Positions 1-8,958 of a stretch of DNA of 23,123 nucleotides are shown here, piece by piece (positions within the stretch are counted from its first letter, which is position 1; every line of letters starts with the position of its first letter). The DNA lies in assembly GCA_964386435.1 (NCBI GenBank), contig CAYLSV010000051.1, positions 1 to 23,123 on the forward strand, in the 5' to 3' direction. Under the pieces are notes generated by a model. That model ran no database searches, was not told the origin of the DNA, and was given only the letters and a program-made list of their open reading frames with translations. The translations under genes and the position numbers were made by a program. This stretch comes from CAYLSV01 sp964386435. Lineage in GTDB: Bacteria; Planctomycetota; Phycisphaerae; Tepidisphaerales; Tepidisphaeraceae.

Positions 1-1620
<1,620 letters not shown>

Positions 1621-1653
1621 GCCTCGCTCCGGCGGCATCCTACCGCGGTTGCC

Positions 1654-3027
1654 TCACCCAAGCACGTGCCGCTCGATGATGCCGCGGACTTGCGTTGCCT
1701 CAACGGTGTCGCCCGGCACGGCGTCGGCATCGCTGGCGATCAGCAGGGGGCCGTCGGCCGCGGGCAAGTCGGGGCGGCCGTGGGTGCCTTTCACCAGCGT
1801 TGCGTCGGTGGGAATCACGTCGAGCAGGGCGCGGAACCCCAGCTTTTTCTGCAATAGTCGACCGGCGACGCGGGCTTTGATGAGCGGGCGGGCGGGGTCG
1901 AGGAACAGTTCGCACGGGTCGTAGCCGGGCTTGCGGTGGATGTCGACGGTGGGGGCGTAGTCGGGGCGGCGGGCCTCGTCGAGCCAGTGGTAGTAGGTGA
2001 ACCACGCCCCGGCGTCGGCGACGGCGATAAGGTCGCCGGCCCGATTGTGGGCGAGGCCGGCGGCGGCTTTGGCCTCGCCGCTGAGCACGCGGTCCACGCC
2101 CGGCACCGCGGCCACCGCGTCGACGACTTCCTGCCGCGTCGGGCCGGGGCGGTTGAGGTAGATGTGGGCGATCTGGTGGTCGGCCACGGCGAAGGCTTGG
2201 CTCGCGCCGACGTCGGGCAGCTCGCGGCCGAGTTCCTCGCGGACGGTCAGCCAGCCGCGCTCGCGGAAAACGCGGTTGAGGTGGATCGGCGTCGTCGCGG
2301 GCTCGATGCCGTACTCGCTGAGGACAATCACCTTCGCTCCGCGGCTTGTGAAGTGGTCGATCAGGCGCCCGACCTCGGCGTCGACCTTGGCGACCTCGGT
2401 TGGGATGTCGGCGTGGTGCGGGCCGAGGCGTTGCAGCGGGTAATCGAGGTGCGGCAGGTAGATGAGCGTGAGCGTCGCGTCGTGCCGCTTGTCGACCTCG
2501 ATTGCCGCCGATGTGATCCAGCGGCTGCTCTCGATGTCCGCCAGCGGCCCCCAGAACTTGAACAGCGGGAACTGCCCCAGCTTCGCCTGCAACTCCCGCC
2601 GCAGCGTCGGCGGATCGGTCCAGATGTCGGGCAGCTTCCGCCCGTCCGCCGGGTACATCGGCCGCGGCGTGACGGTCACGTCGGCCCCGGAGTACATCGC
2701 GTACCACCAGAACAGGTTCGCACAGGTGAACGAGCCGTCCCGCCGCTTGAGGCCGTCCCAGATCTTCTCGCCGGCGACAAGGGCGTTGCTCTGCTTCCAG
2801 AAGTTCACCTCGTTGTCGACGCGATCGAACCAGCCATTGCCGACAATGCCGTGGCTGGCGGGAGGTCGGCCGGTGAGGTAGGTCGACTGGCTGGTGCACG
2901 TCACCGCCGGCAGCGGCGGGCGAATGCTCACCAGTTGCCCGTCGCGGGCGAGCGCGGCCACGTGCGGCGCGTGCTCCAGAAGTGCCGGTGAGAGCCCGAC
3001 GACGTTGACCACCACCGTCTTCTGCAT
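1654..3027 (-). CDS. alkaline phosphatase superfamily (nucleotide pyrophosphatase/phosphodiesterase-like) protein, Ebo-cluster type
   Basis: A 457-aa protein of the type I phosphodiesterase/nucleotide pyrophosphatase fold. The segment PAVTCTSQSTYLTGRPPASHG (residues about 40-60) holds the expected nucleophile Thr43. Later blocks are YLPHLDYPLQRLGP, LSEYGIEP, AVADHQIAH and VDIHRKPGYDPCELF. From memory these blocks mark the subfamily found in eboABCDEF-type clusters, though no other ebo gene is in the window. Several canonical metal ligands differ: the Asp of the first strand is replaced in VVNVVGL, and SDHG is SEYG, so ordinary phosphodiesterase chemistry is uncertain. The start at 3027 is preferred over longer in-frame options because a TACGGT box ends 6 nt before it and longer versions would overlap comB. 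No signal peptide is evident. The gene is divergent from comB and probably co-transcribed with acs. Confidence 0.88.
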   Translation of the reverse strand: MQKTVVVNVVGLSPALLEHAPHVAALARDGQLVSIRPPLPAVTCTSQSTYLTGRPPASHGIVGNGWFDRVDNEVNFWKQSNALVAGEKIWDGLKRRDGSFTCANLFWWYAMYSGADVTVTPRPMYPADGRKLPDIWTDPPTLRRELQAKLGQFPLFKFWGPLADIESSRWITSAAIEVDKRHDATLTLIYLPHLDYPLQRLGPHHADIPTEVAKVDAEVGRLIDHFTSRGAKVIVLSEYGIEPATTPIHLNRVFRERGWLTVREELGRELPDVGASQAFAVADHQIAHIYLNRPGPTRQEVVDAVAAVPGVDRVLSGEAKAAAGLAHNRAGDLIAVADAGAWFTYYHWLDEARRPDYAPTVDIHRKPGYDPCELFLDPARPLIKARVAGRLLQKKLGFRALLDVIPTDATLVKGTHGRPDLPAADGPLLIASDADAVPGDTVEATQVRGIIERHVLG

Positions 3028-3033
3028 CGCGGC

Positions 3034-3039
3034 ACCGTA
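3034..3039 (-). promoter_or_regulatory. -10-like TACGGT, 6 nt before the phosphatase-like gene
   Basis: The minus-strand hexamer TACGGT ends 6 nt before the ATG at 3027. There is no Shine-Dalgarno sequence. The spacing predicts a transcript starting at or near the start codon. No convincing -35 was seen. Confidence 0.45.
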
Positions 3040-3103
3040 AGCCTCAAGTGGCCGCCGGACGCGCGGGGCAAGCCGCGCGGCGACCTCACGGAGGTGATGC
3101 GGG

Positions 3104-3109
3104 TATGGT
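3104..3109 (+). promoter_or_regulatory. -10-like TATGGT, 6 nt before comB
   Basis: TATGGT is followed by six bases and then the comB ATG. It has the same geometry as the divergent gene's box at 3034-3039, so the two genes share an 88-bp divergent promoter region. Confidence 0.45.
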
Positions 3110-3115
3110 GGTCGC

Positions 3116-3826
3116 ATGCCGAGCGTGCGTGTGGTGCCGTTGCCGTCGGGGTTGTTGCGCAGTGACACATTGGACCGGGCGGTGGCCGTCTTCGACGTGC
3201 TGCGGGCGACCACGTCCATTGTCGCCGCGTTGCATCACGGGGCGCAGGCGGTTGTGCCGTGCGAGACGCACCGGGAGGTGGTCAAGCACCGCGGCGCAAA
3301 CGTCCTGCTTGCCGGCGAGCGGGATTGCCTGCCGTACCCGGGGTTCGATTTCGGCAACTCGCCCGGCGACTTCATTGCCGACGCGGTCGACGGCAAGACG
3401 ATCGTGATGGCGACGACCAACGGCACCCGCGCCCTGCTCGCCGCCCGCCGCGGCCGATTGGTGCTCGCCGCCGCCCTCGTCAACGCCACCGCCACCGCCG
3501 AAGCGCTCGCGGCCACCGAGCGCGATGTCACGCTTCTCGCCGCCGGCACAAAAGGTCGCCTGGCCGTGGAAGACCTTTGCGGGGCGGCCCAAGTCATGAA
3601 ACGTCTCCTCGCCGCCGGCTACACGATGGACGGCGACGCCGCGAAGCTCACGCTGCCGCTGGCCGACGCCGACCCGCGGGAGGTGCTGACGACCAGCACC
3701 GGCGGCCAAGACGTGCAGGCCGCCGGCCTCGCCGCCGACATCGCGTACGCCGCCCGAGTCGACGTGCTGCCCACGGTGGCGCAATGGGATCCAGCGACAA
3801 AATCGCTCCGTGCGATCCGTGCGTGA
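3116..3826 (+). CDS. comB: 2-phosphosulfolactate phosphatase (ComB family)
   Basis: A 236-aa protein with the ComB hallmarks in order: AVFDVLRATTSIVAAL (about residues 24-39), LLAGERDCLPYPGFDFGNSP (about 64-83), TIVMATTNGTRAL (about 94-106) and LLAAGTKGRLAVEDLCGA (about 141-158). The family is Mg-dependent and dephosphorylates 2-phosphosulfolactate to sulfolactate. This is a coenzyme M biosynthesis step in methanogens, but in many bacteria the substrate is unproven, and no other CoM or sulfolactate gene is visible here. Length is normal for the family. The start follows TATGGT by 6 nt and no ribosome-binding site is visible. It is probably the first gene of a plus-strand series ending at 6299, although 114 nt separate it from the next gene. 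Confidence 0.92.
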   Translation: MPSVRVVPLPSGLLRSDTLDRAVAVFDVLRATTSIVAALHHGAQAVVPCETHREVVKHRGANVLLAGERDCLPYPGFDFGNSPGDFIADAVDGKTIVMATTNGTRALLAARRGRLVLAAALVNATATAEALAATERDVTLLAAGTKGRLAVEDLCGAAQVMKRLLAAGYTMDGDAAKLTLPLADADPREVLTTSTGGQDVQAAGLAADIAYAARVDVLPTVAQWDPATKSLRAIRA

Positions 3827-3928
3827 CGCACCCGCCGGCCGGATCGGGTTCGGCAGCGGTGTCTTCACATCTCTTCATGTCGCTGGCCCCCTCCGCCGCG
3901 GTGACGGTGGGGGCAGGGTGAGCGGTCC

Positions 3929-3934
3929 TAAGCT
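3929..3934 (+). promoter_or_regulatory. -10-like TAAGCT, 6 nt before the GTG at 3941
   Basis: TAAGCT is followed by six bases and then the GTG start of the membrane/helical-repeat gene. The same hexamer with the same spacing precedes the gene at 6075. The 114 nt between comB and 3941 otherwise hold no recognisable gene. Confidence 0.4.
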
Positions 3935-3940
3935 GCCTGC

Positions 3941-4858
3941 GTGGCCGCGTCTGCTCGCAATCCGTTGGATCGTTCCGCCGAGCGATGGATCGCCGATTCA
4001 GCGGTGCCGCGGCGGCGGGTGGCGGTGGGGCCCTTGGCAATGGGGGCGGCGTTTCTGGGGCTGGCGGCGCTGTTGCTGGTTGGCGGAGCGGGGGGCTTTG
4101 CACTCTCCACGCGGCTGGTGATGATCCTGCTGCTCGGCGGGGCGGCGGCGGGAATTGCAGGGTTCCTGGTCAGCGTGCGCAACGGCGTGCGGAAGGACAT
4201 GGCGTTGGCGGGGGTGTTGCAGGAGGCCGTTTCTCTGCGGCAGTGGCCCGCGGCGGTGGCTGCGGCAGATTTGTTGCTTTCGAGGCCGGTGCGGGAGCCG
4301 GGGGCGCGGGCACAGAGTTTGATCCTGCTGGTCATGGTGCTGTCGCGTCACCACAAGTTCGACGAGGCCGACGCGCTGGCCGATCAGGTGGTGCGGGAAA
4401 TCGCCGGGCCGCCGGTGGCCATGCTGCGGGCGGCGCAAGCGCTCATGCGGTTGCGCACCGGCCGGCTGCTCGACGCCGACACCGCGCTGCGCGGTGCCCG
4501 GCGTGAGCTGGCGGAGATGGGCGAGCACGCCCCGCCCGAGACGCGGGCAGCGACGACGTTGGCCGAGATGTACCGCGACGTGCTCACCAACCACCACGAC
4601 GAGGCCGAGGCGACTTTCCAGCAAATGCAAACCGCTGCCGGCGACGCGCTGGGCGAGCGATCGGCCGACTTCCACGCGTTGGGCGCGCTCACGGCCGAGG
4701 CGCTCGGGCTGGCCGACGAGGCGACGAGGCGGTGGCGGGATGCAACACTGCTCGTGCCGGCCGTGGAACTGCGGCGGCGTTATCCGGAGCTGCGGGCCGT
4801 GGCCGAGGCGCACCCCGCCGCCCAGCTCTGGCAGGACGCCGAGGCGGTGGATTCATGA
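3941..4858 (+). CDS. two-TM protein with TPR-like helical domain
   Basis: A 305-aa protein, function unknown. A basic N-terminal stretch (RRR at 24-26) is followed by two hydrophobic segments (about 31-52 and 58-77). The rest (about 85-300) is Ala/Leu-rich amphipathic helices with TPR-like spacing, for example QWPAAVAAADLLL, KFDEADALADQVV and DTALRGARRELAEM. This suggests a membrane-anchored cytoplasmic helical-repeat scaffold. The GTG start is chosen because it gives the positive residues before TM1 and lies 6 nt after TAAGCT. The stop overlaps the next gene's ATG as ATGA, so translation is probably coupled. The next gene has the same architecture, and the pair may be diverged duplicates. 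No enzyme motif was recognised. Confidence 0.75.
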   Translation: MAASARNPLDRSAERWIADSAVPRRRVAVGPLAMGAAFLGLAALLLVGGAGGFALSTRLVMILLLGGAAAGIAGFLVSVRNGVRKDMALAGVLQEAVSLRQWPAAVAAADLLLSRPVREPGARAQSLILLVMVLSRHHKFDEADALADQVVREIAGPPVAMLRAAQALMRLRTGRLLDADTALRGARRELAEMGEHAPPETRAATTLAEMYRDVLTNHHDEAEATFQQMQTAAGDALGERSADFHALGALTAEALGLADEATRRWRDATLLVPAVELRRRYPELRAVAEAHPAAQLWQDAEAVDS

Positions 4859-5736
4859 GCGGCAACCCGATGACAACCGGCCAACTCATCCAGCGTTTGC
4901 GGCGTGACGTGACGGTGGGTGTGTGGCTGCAGCGGATCGTGCTGGCGGTGGCCGGGGCCGCGCTGGCGTTGGGCATCGCCGGGCTGCCGTGGGCCGACAT
5001 CGTCGGCGGCGGGCTGCTGCTGGGGTGGATGGGCTTGCTGACGTGGAGCCTCAAGGCCGGCCCGATCACCGCCGAGGCCGGGCAGTTGTTGGCCATGGGC
5101 AAGCACGAGGCGGCCCAAAAGCGGGTCGAGGCGGCGGCGACGCGGTTCGGCGTGCTGCGGCCGCTGAAGCTGGCGACGCTCCACCAACTCGCCATGCTCC
5201 GCCACGCCCAGGGCCGCTTCGGCGAGGCCCAGCACGCGGCGACAAGTCTGCTGCAGCTCATCGGCCGCCGCGGGGCAACGTTGCCGGCGCAACTGCTGCT
5301 GGCCGACAGCGCCCTCGAGGCCGACGATCTGCCGGCAGCTCGCGAGGCGATCAACCGCCTCCGCGGCCAGACGCTTACCGCCAAGCCGGCGGCGCTGGTC
5401 ATGCTCGCGCAGCTCGATTACCAGGGCCGGGTCCAGGCGTGGCCGGTTATGCTCGGGCAGTGGCGGGAGAAGCTGGAACTGGCGGCCCTGCTGCGGCCCG
5501 AGCAGCAGGCGCTGGTTTCGGCGCTGCTGGGGCTGGCGGCGAAGCACGAGGGCCACCCGGCACTTTCGGCCGATCTGGCCCGGCGGGCGACGCTTTTGTC
5601 GGACGCCGGGAAGCTGATTGACCGGCGGCCGCAGCTGGCGATAATGCTGGCCGATGCGAAGGGGGCTTCGCCGGAATCCGGCTTGCCGGAAGTCAAGGAC
5701 CGCGGCCAGGTGCCGCACGAGGACGACGCCCGATGA
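4855..5736 (+). CDS. two-TM protein with TPR-like helical domain (second of pair)
   Basis: A 293-aa protein, function unknown. It has two hydrophobic segments (about 26-44 and 48-66), then repeated helical pairs such as GKHEAAQKRVEAAATRFG, GRFGEAQHAATSLLQLIG and DDLPAAREAINRLRGQT, consistent with TPR/SEL1-like hairpins, and a short charged tail ending HEDDAR. The order TM-TM-helical repeats is the same as in the upstream protein. The ATG at 4855 overlaps the upstream TGA by the ATGA arrangement, and its own stop overlaps the next ATG in the same way, so three consecutive genes are coupled. Co-translation suggests a membrane complex. The ligand is unknown. Confidence 0.75.
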   Translation: MSGNPMTTGQLIQRLRRDVTVGVWLQRIVLAVAGAALALGIAGLPWADIVGGGLLLGWMGLLTWSLKAGPITAEAGQLLAMGKHEAAQKRVEAAATRFGVLRPLKLATLHQLAMLRHAQGRFGEAQHAATSLLQLIGRRGATLPAQLLLADSALEADDLPAAREAINRLRGQTLTAKPAALVMLAQLDYQGRVQAWPVMLGQWREKLELAALLRPEQQALVSALLGLAAKHEGHPALSADLARRATLLSDAGKLIDRRPQLAIMLADAKGASPESGLPEVKDRGQVPHEDDAR

Positions 5737-6065
5737 CCACGCCCGCCGTGTCCCGCCGCCAACTCGCCCCCCGCCGCCGGACCTGGCGGCTCACGCCCGC
5801 CCTATCCCTGGCGTTGGCGCTCTTGCTCATCGGCATCACCGTCGTCTTCAGCGTCGAGGCCCTCGCCGCCCTCGGCCCGGCGGCCTGGGTCTGGCGGCTC
5901 GCCGGCATCAGCACGCTCGCCGCGGCGTACTTGCTGCTGGCCTGGGGCGTCACCACCCGCACCGGCCCGGTGCCGGTGGCCGACAAGGTCGTGAGCATGT
6001 TCAGCGCGACGCTCGGCCTGCTCACGGCCGTGGGCGCCGCGGCCCTCGCGCTGGCCGTGCACTAA
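5733..6065 (+). CDS. small three-TM membrane protein
   Basis: A 110-aa hydrophobic protein, function unknown. It has an Arg-rich N-terminus (RRQLAPRRRTWR) and then three predicted membrane segments at about 22-41, 52-72 and 86-108, with a short loop RTGPVPVADK between the second and third. Its ATG overlaps the stop of the preceding gene (ATGA), which fixes the start. It is the last of three overlapping genes. The positive N-terminus suggests that end is cytoplasmic. It probably acts with the two upstream membrane-anchored helical-repeat proteins. Confidence 0.72.
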   Translation: MTTPAVSRRQLAPRRRTWRLTPALSLALALLLIGITVVFSVEALAALGPAAWVWRLAGISTLAAAYLLLAWGVTTRTGPVPVADKVVSMFSATLGLLTAVGAAALALAVH

Positions 6066-6068
6066 GCT
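6063..6068 (+). promoter_or_regulatory. -10-like TAAGCT, 6 nt before the gene at 6075
   Basis: TAAGCT includes the TAA stop of the upstream gene and is followed by six bases before the ATG at 6075. The match is partly forced by the stop codon, so confidence is limited. Confidence 0.3.
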
Positions 6069-6074
6069 GCGGGC

Positions 6075-6299
6075 ATGCCGATCTACCAGGTGCCCGAGGA
6101 TGCCGGGCCGTTCGTCATCGTTCACGACAAGGCCGGCGAGCCGGCGGTGGCCGAGGAACACCTCGCCGCGGCCGGCAAGCGCGGTGCCAAACTCGGCGGC
6201 GTCTTCATCCCCTGCCGCGACAACGACCAAGCGGCCGAGGTGCTGGAAAAGCTGACCACCGGCGACCACAACGGCCAGGTGCAGGTCGATCTGCTGTAG
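6075..6299 (+). CDS. 74-aa hypothetical soluble protein
   Basis: A small acidic protein, function unknown. The pattern FVIVHDKAGEPAVAEEHLAAAGK followed by AKLGGVFIPCRDNDQAAEVLEKLTTGDHNGQVQVDLL suggests a compact alpha/beta fold with two strands and two helices. There is one Cys (FIPC) and no membrane segment. It starts 9 nt after the stop of the membrane-protein gene, with no Shine-Dalgarno sequence but with TAAGCT 6 nt upstream. GC-rich third positions throughout support coding. It is the last plus-strand gene before a convergent minus-strand gene. Confidence 0.65.
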   Translation: MPIYQVPEDAGPFVIVHDKAGEPAVAEEHLAAAGKRGAKLGGVFIPCRDNDQAAEVLEKLTTGDHNGQVQVDLL

Positions 6300-6307
6300 T
6301 CCGTCGC

Positions 6308-6323
6308 GGCATCACGTAATGCC
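6308..6323. terminator. near-palindrome between convergent genes, possible bidirectional terminator
   Basis: The 16-mer GGCATCACGTAATGCC pairs in seven of eight positions. It sits in the 30-nt gap between the convergent genes ending at 6299 and 6330. There is no clear T-run, so the termination role is an inference from position. Confidence 0.3.
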
Positions 6324-6329
6324 TTCTGC

Positions 6330-7511
6330 CTAGCTGGGATTCAGGACGATCTTTGTGTAATCGTCCCGCTTTTCCTTGAACAGGCGGTAGCCTTCTGGGG
6401 CGTCGGCGAGGGTCATGCGGTGGCTGATGATAAAGGTCGGGTCCAGGTCGCCGTTTTGGATGTGGGCCATCAAGTCGGGCAGCCAGCGTTGGACGTGGGT
6501 TTGGCCCATTTTCATCGTCAGGCCTTTGGCGAAGGCGGCACCCATGGGCACCTTGTCGAGGAGGCCGCCGTAGACGCCGGGAATGCTCAGGGTGCCGGCT
6601 TTGCGCAGGCTCATGATCGCCTGGCGGAGGGCGTGGGGGCGATCGGTGGCGAGGAACATGGCGGCCTTGGCCTGATCGAGGTAGGCGTCGAGCTGGGCAC
6701 CGCAGGCCTCAAGGCCGACGCAGTCGATGGCGGCGTCGGGGCCGCGGCCGCCGGTCAGGTGCTCGAGCTTGTCGAACACGCTGTCGTCGCGGAAGTTGAT
6801 GGTCGTCGCCCCGGCCTCGGCGGCGAGCTTCAGGCGGCCCTCGATCTCGTCGATGACGATCACCTTCTCGGCCCCGAGCAGTTGGGCCGACTTGAGCGCG
6901 AAAAGGCCGACGGGGCCGGCACCCCAGATGGCGACGGTCTCGCCGCCGGTGAGGCCGCAGTTGTAAGCGGCTTGGTAGCCGGTGGGGAAGATGTCGGTGA
7001 GGAACACGACCTGATCGTCGGTGAGCCCGTCGGGCACCTTGTACGGCCCGACGTCGGCGAAGGGAACGCGCACGTATTCCGCCTGTCCGCCGGCGTAGCC
7101 GCCGAGGATGTGGCTGTAGCCGAACAGACCGGCCGGGGCCTTGCCGTAAAGCAGCTTGGCGGTCTCGGCGGTCGGGTTGGAGTTGTCGCAGCAAGAAAAC
7201 AGCTGGTTCTGGCAGAAGTAGCAGTTGCCGCAGGCGATGGTGAACGGGATGACCACACGGTCGCCGACGACCAGGTCCGGGCGGCGCTGCCTGGCCTCGG
7301 GGCCCAGCTCAACGATCTCGCCCATGAACTCGTGGCCGAGGATGTCGCCGCTTTTCATTTGCGGGATGTAGCCGTCGTAGAGGTGCAGATCGCTGCCGCA
7401 GATGCAGGTGCTGGTGACCTTGAGGATCGCGTCGCGCGGGTTGAGGATTTTGGGGTCGGGGACGTTCTCGATGCGGACGTCGTACTTGCCGTGCCAGGTG
7501 AGGGCTTTCAT
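6330..7511 (-). CDS. zinc-dependent alcohol dehydrogenase, formaldehyde-dehydrogenase-like (MDR superfamily)
   Basis: A 393-aa medium-chain dehydrogenase. Catalytic-zinc residues are Cys38 (CICGSDLH), His60 and Glu61 (LGHEFMG). Structural-zinc cysteines are 94, 97, 100 and 108 (CGNCYFC...SCC). The Rossmann motif is AIWGAGPVG, and DEIEGR follows the second strand as expected for NAD binding. Length and the long loop after the structural zinc site match the FdhA-like group that oxidises aldehydes or alcohols. The exact substrate cannot be told from sequence. The gene starts 31 nt after the stop of the DUF2892-SRPBCC gene, a pairing I recall as recurrent near this dehydrogenase class, so the two are likely co-transcribed. 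No strong ribosome-binding site precedes the ATG. Confidence 0.92.
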   Translation of the reverse strand: MKALTWHGKYDVRIENVPDPKILNPRDAILKVTSTCICGSDLHLYDGYIPQMKSGDILGHEFMGEIVELGPEARQRRPDLVVGDRVVIPFTIACGNCYFCQNQLFSCCDNSNPTAETAKLLYGKAPAGLFGYSHILGGYAGGQAEYVRVPFADVGPYKVPDGLTDDQVVFLTDIFPTGYQAAYNCGLTGGETVAIWGAGPVGLFALKSAQLLGAEKVIVIDEIEGRLKLAAEAGATTINFRDDSVFDKLEHLTGGRGPDAAIDCVGLEACGAQLDAYLDQAKAAMFLATDRPHALRQAIMSLRKAGTLSIPGVYGGLLDKVPMGAAFAKGLTMKMGQTHVQRWLPDLMAHIQNGDLDPTFIISHRMTLADAPEGYRLFKEKRDDYTKIVLNPS

Positions 7512-7542
7512 CAGTTGCTTTGGGGTTCGTGTTGCGTCGAAT

Positions 7543-8331
7543 CTACTCGGAGGCCCGGCCGCTGGGTTGGCCCTCGACGGTGGCGACTTCGCCGGCTTCC
7601 ATCAATTGCTTGAAGTTGCGCAGGCTTTGGTCGAGGTCGTTCTGCGGGCTTTGGCCGAGCATGCTCATGACCCGCTCGGCCGCGGCCCCGAGCCAGCGGC
7701 CGCCCGGCGGCAGGGCCTGGATCTCGGCGCGGACCTCGGTGCCGTGGGCGACGGGCGTGAAGCGGACGGCCCCGGCGTGGTGGATGTCGCTGCCGCCAAC
7801 GCTTTGCCACGCGATGACCGTCGGCCGGTCCTCGTTGATCGTTTTGGCCTCGTACTGGAACGGCACGTTGCCGGGGCCGTGGATGTACCACGTGCTTTGG
7901 CCGCCCTCGCGCACTTCGATCCGCTTGACGTGCGGCATGAATGTCGGCAGATTCGTCAGGTCCGACCAATAGTCGTACAACTCCTCGGCCGGCCGGCTGA
8001 CGGTGACGCTGGATTCGAGGCGAATGCCGTGCTCGTAGAGGTTGGTCGGATCGGCGGCGTGAGGCTCGGCGGTGCTGGTGCCGAGCAGTTGGTAGCCGTA
8101 GCAGTGGCCGGTGACGCCGCGGAAGACCATGCCCGCCCCGGCCGCCGCCATACCCAGGCCCAAGCCGCCGCGCTTGTAAAGGCCCAGGGCGGTGAGGCCG
8201 ATGCCCATCACGACGCTCAATTGCCGCTCGTCTTGGCTGATGTTGATGTCGCGGCGAACCACGTCGGCGTCGCCGCCGGCACGGAGCACGCGGGCATCGG
8301 GATCGGCGGTGGCGGGGATCGTCTGGCTCAT
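7543..8331 (-). CDS. DUF2892 membrane segment fused to SRPBCC (polyketide cyclase/dehydrase-like) domain
   Basis: A 262-aa protein. Residues about 28-85 resemble DUF2892/YgaP-type inner-membrane segments (RQLSVVMGIGLTALGLYKRG, then FRGVTGHCYGYQLLG). Residues about 100-245 are a START-like SRPBCC domain (SVTVSRPAEELYDYWSDLTN, FMPHVKRIEV, VRFTPVAHGTEVRAEI, FKQLMEAGE), which usually binds hydrophobic ligands. The ATG at 8331 has AGGAG 4-5 nt upstream on the minus strand, which decides the start over a longer reading that would run into the divergent gene. It is the first gene of a two-gene unit with the downstream zinc dehydrogenase. No catalytic residues can be assigned. Confidence 0.85.
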   Translation of the reverse strand: MSQTIPATADPDARVLRAGGDADVVRRDINISQDERQLSVVMGIGLTALGLYKRGGLGLGMAAAGAGMVFRGVTGHCYGYQLLGTSTAEPHAADPTNLYEHGIRLESSVTVSRPAEELYDYWSDLTNLPTFMPHVKRIEVREGGQSTWYIHGPGNVPFQYEAKTINEDRPTVIAWQSVGGSDIHHAGAVRFTPVAHGTEVRAEIQALPPGGRWLGAAAERVMSMLGQSPQNDLDQSLRNFKQLMEAGEVATVEGQPSGRASE

Positions 8332-8386
8332 GCCGCTCCTGAAACAAGCCGCGTGCCAGCGGGCGCGGCGATTGCTTGCCAAGGTC

Positions 8387-8884
8387 ATGCCCCGCCCGAT
8401 GCCGGCGTTCCAGCGCGGCCCCCGCAAGCCCGCCCCTGCCGATGTCGCCCACCTGCTGGGCTGCCCGCGGCTCGACCCGACGTGGGAGCTTTCGGCCGTG
8501 GGCGCGCTGATGAAACCGCAGGAGCGGGAGGCCATCGCTCACCGTCCCGCCGAGCAGCCGTGGGACGACCAGCACGCCGAGGCCGCCCGGCGGTTGCTCG
8601 CCACCGCCGCCGAGCGGCTCGACCTCACGCTGAACATCGCCACCCCCGGCGTCGGCGATTACCACCTGATCACCGACCTCGCCGGCACCGACGCGACCCT
8701 CGGCCGCGGCTTGGCCCTCGCTTTGTCGAAGCGTTTCCCCGCCCACTGGTTCCGCCTCGACCGGCTGCTGATCCGCGACGGCACATTCCACAAACGCCTG
8801 CGGAACTACAAGCTGGAGCTGCGGGTGGCCCACGGGGCGACGGTGCCGCGGGAAGTGCGGGCGGCATTGAAGGGGTTGGTGTGA
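8387..8884 (+). CDS. hypothetical protein, about 165 aa
   Basis: The family was not recognised. The C-terminal part is clearly protein-like, with predicted strands and helices (LDLTLNIATPGVGDYHLITDLAG, LALALSKRFPAHWFRLDRLLIRDGTFHKRLRNYKLELRV) and GC-rich third positions. It is a soluble, mildly basic protein with no signal peptide. The start is uncertain: ATG at 8330 would overlap the divergent gene's start codon on the other strand, and ATG at 8387 or 8399 leaves a short divergent gap. 8387 was chosen because AAGG lies just upstream. Its stop is followed at once by the short tandem-repeat tract before yjbQ. Confidence 0.6.
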   Translation: MPRPMPAFQRGPRKPAPADVAHLLGCPRLDPTWELSAVGALMKPQEREAIAHRPAEQPWDDQHAEAARRLLATAAERLDLTLNIATPGVGDYHLITDLAGTDATLGRGLALALSKRFPAHWFRLDRLLIRDGTFHKRLRNYKLELRVAHGATVPREVRAALKGLV

Positions 8885-8886
8885 GC

Positions 8887-8955
8887 GGAGGTGGTAGGTA
8901 GGAGTTGGTAGGCCGGAGGATCCACCTGCCACCTGCCACCTGCCACCTATCCTCC
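8887..8955. repeat. short tandem-repeat tract with partly complementary halves (7-bp units)
   Basis: The right half has four consecutive 7-bp units of the type CCACCTG (about 8922-8948). The left half carries related purine-rich GGTAGG/GGAGG steps on the same strand, so the two halves can pair imperfectly. It fills the gap between the gene ending at 8884 and the yjbQ ATG. Confidence 0.7.
8948..8953 (+). promoter_or_regulatory. -10-like TATCCT, 5 nt before yjbQ
   Basis: TATCCT ends the tandem-repeat tract and is followed by five C and then the ATG at 8959. There is no ribosome-binding site. The repeat tract may therefore supply the promoter. Confidence 0.35.
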
Positions 8956-8958
8956 CCC

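Noticed and set aside
3028..3219. Longer start for the phosphatase-superfamily gene
   Set aside because: The extension is Arg-rich without family similarity and would overlap comB and both -10-like boxes.
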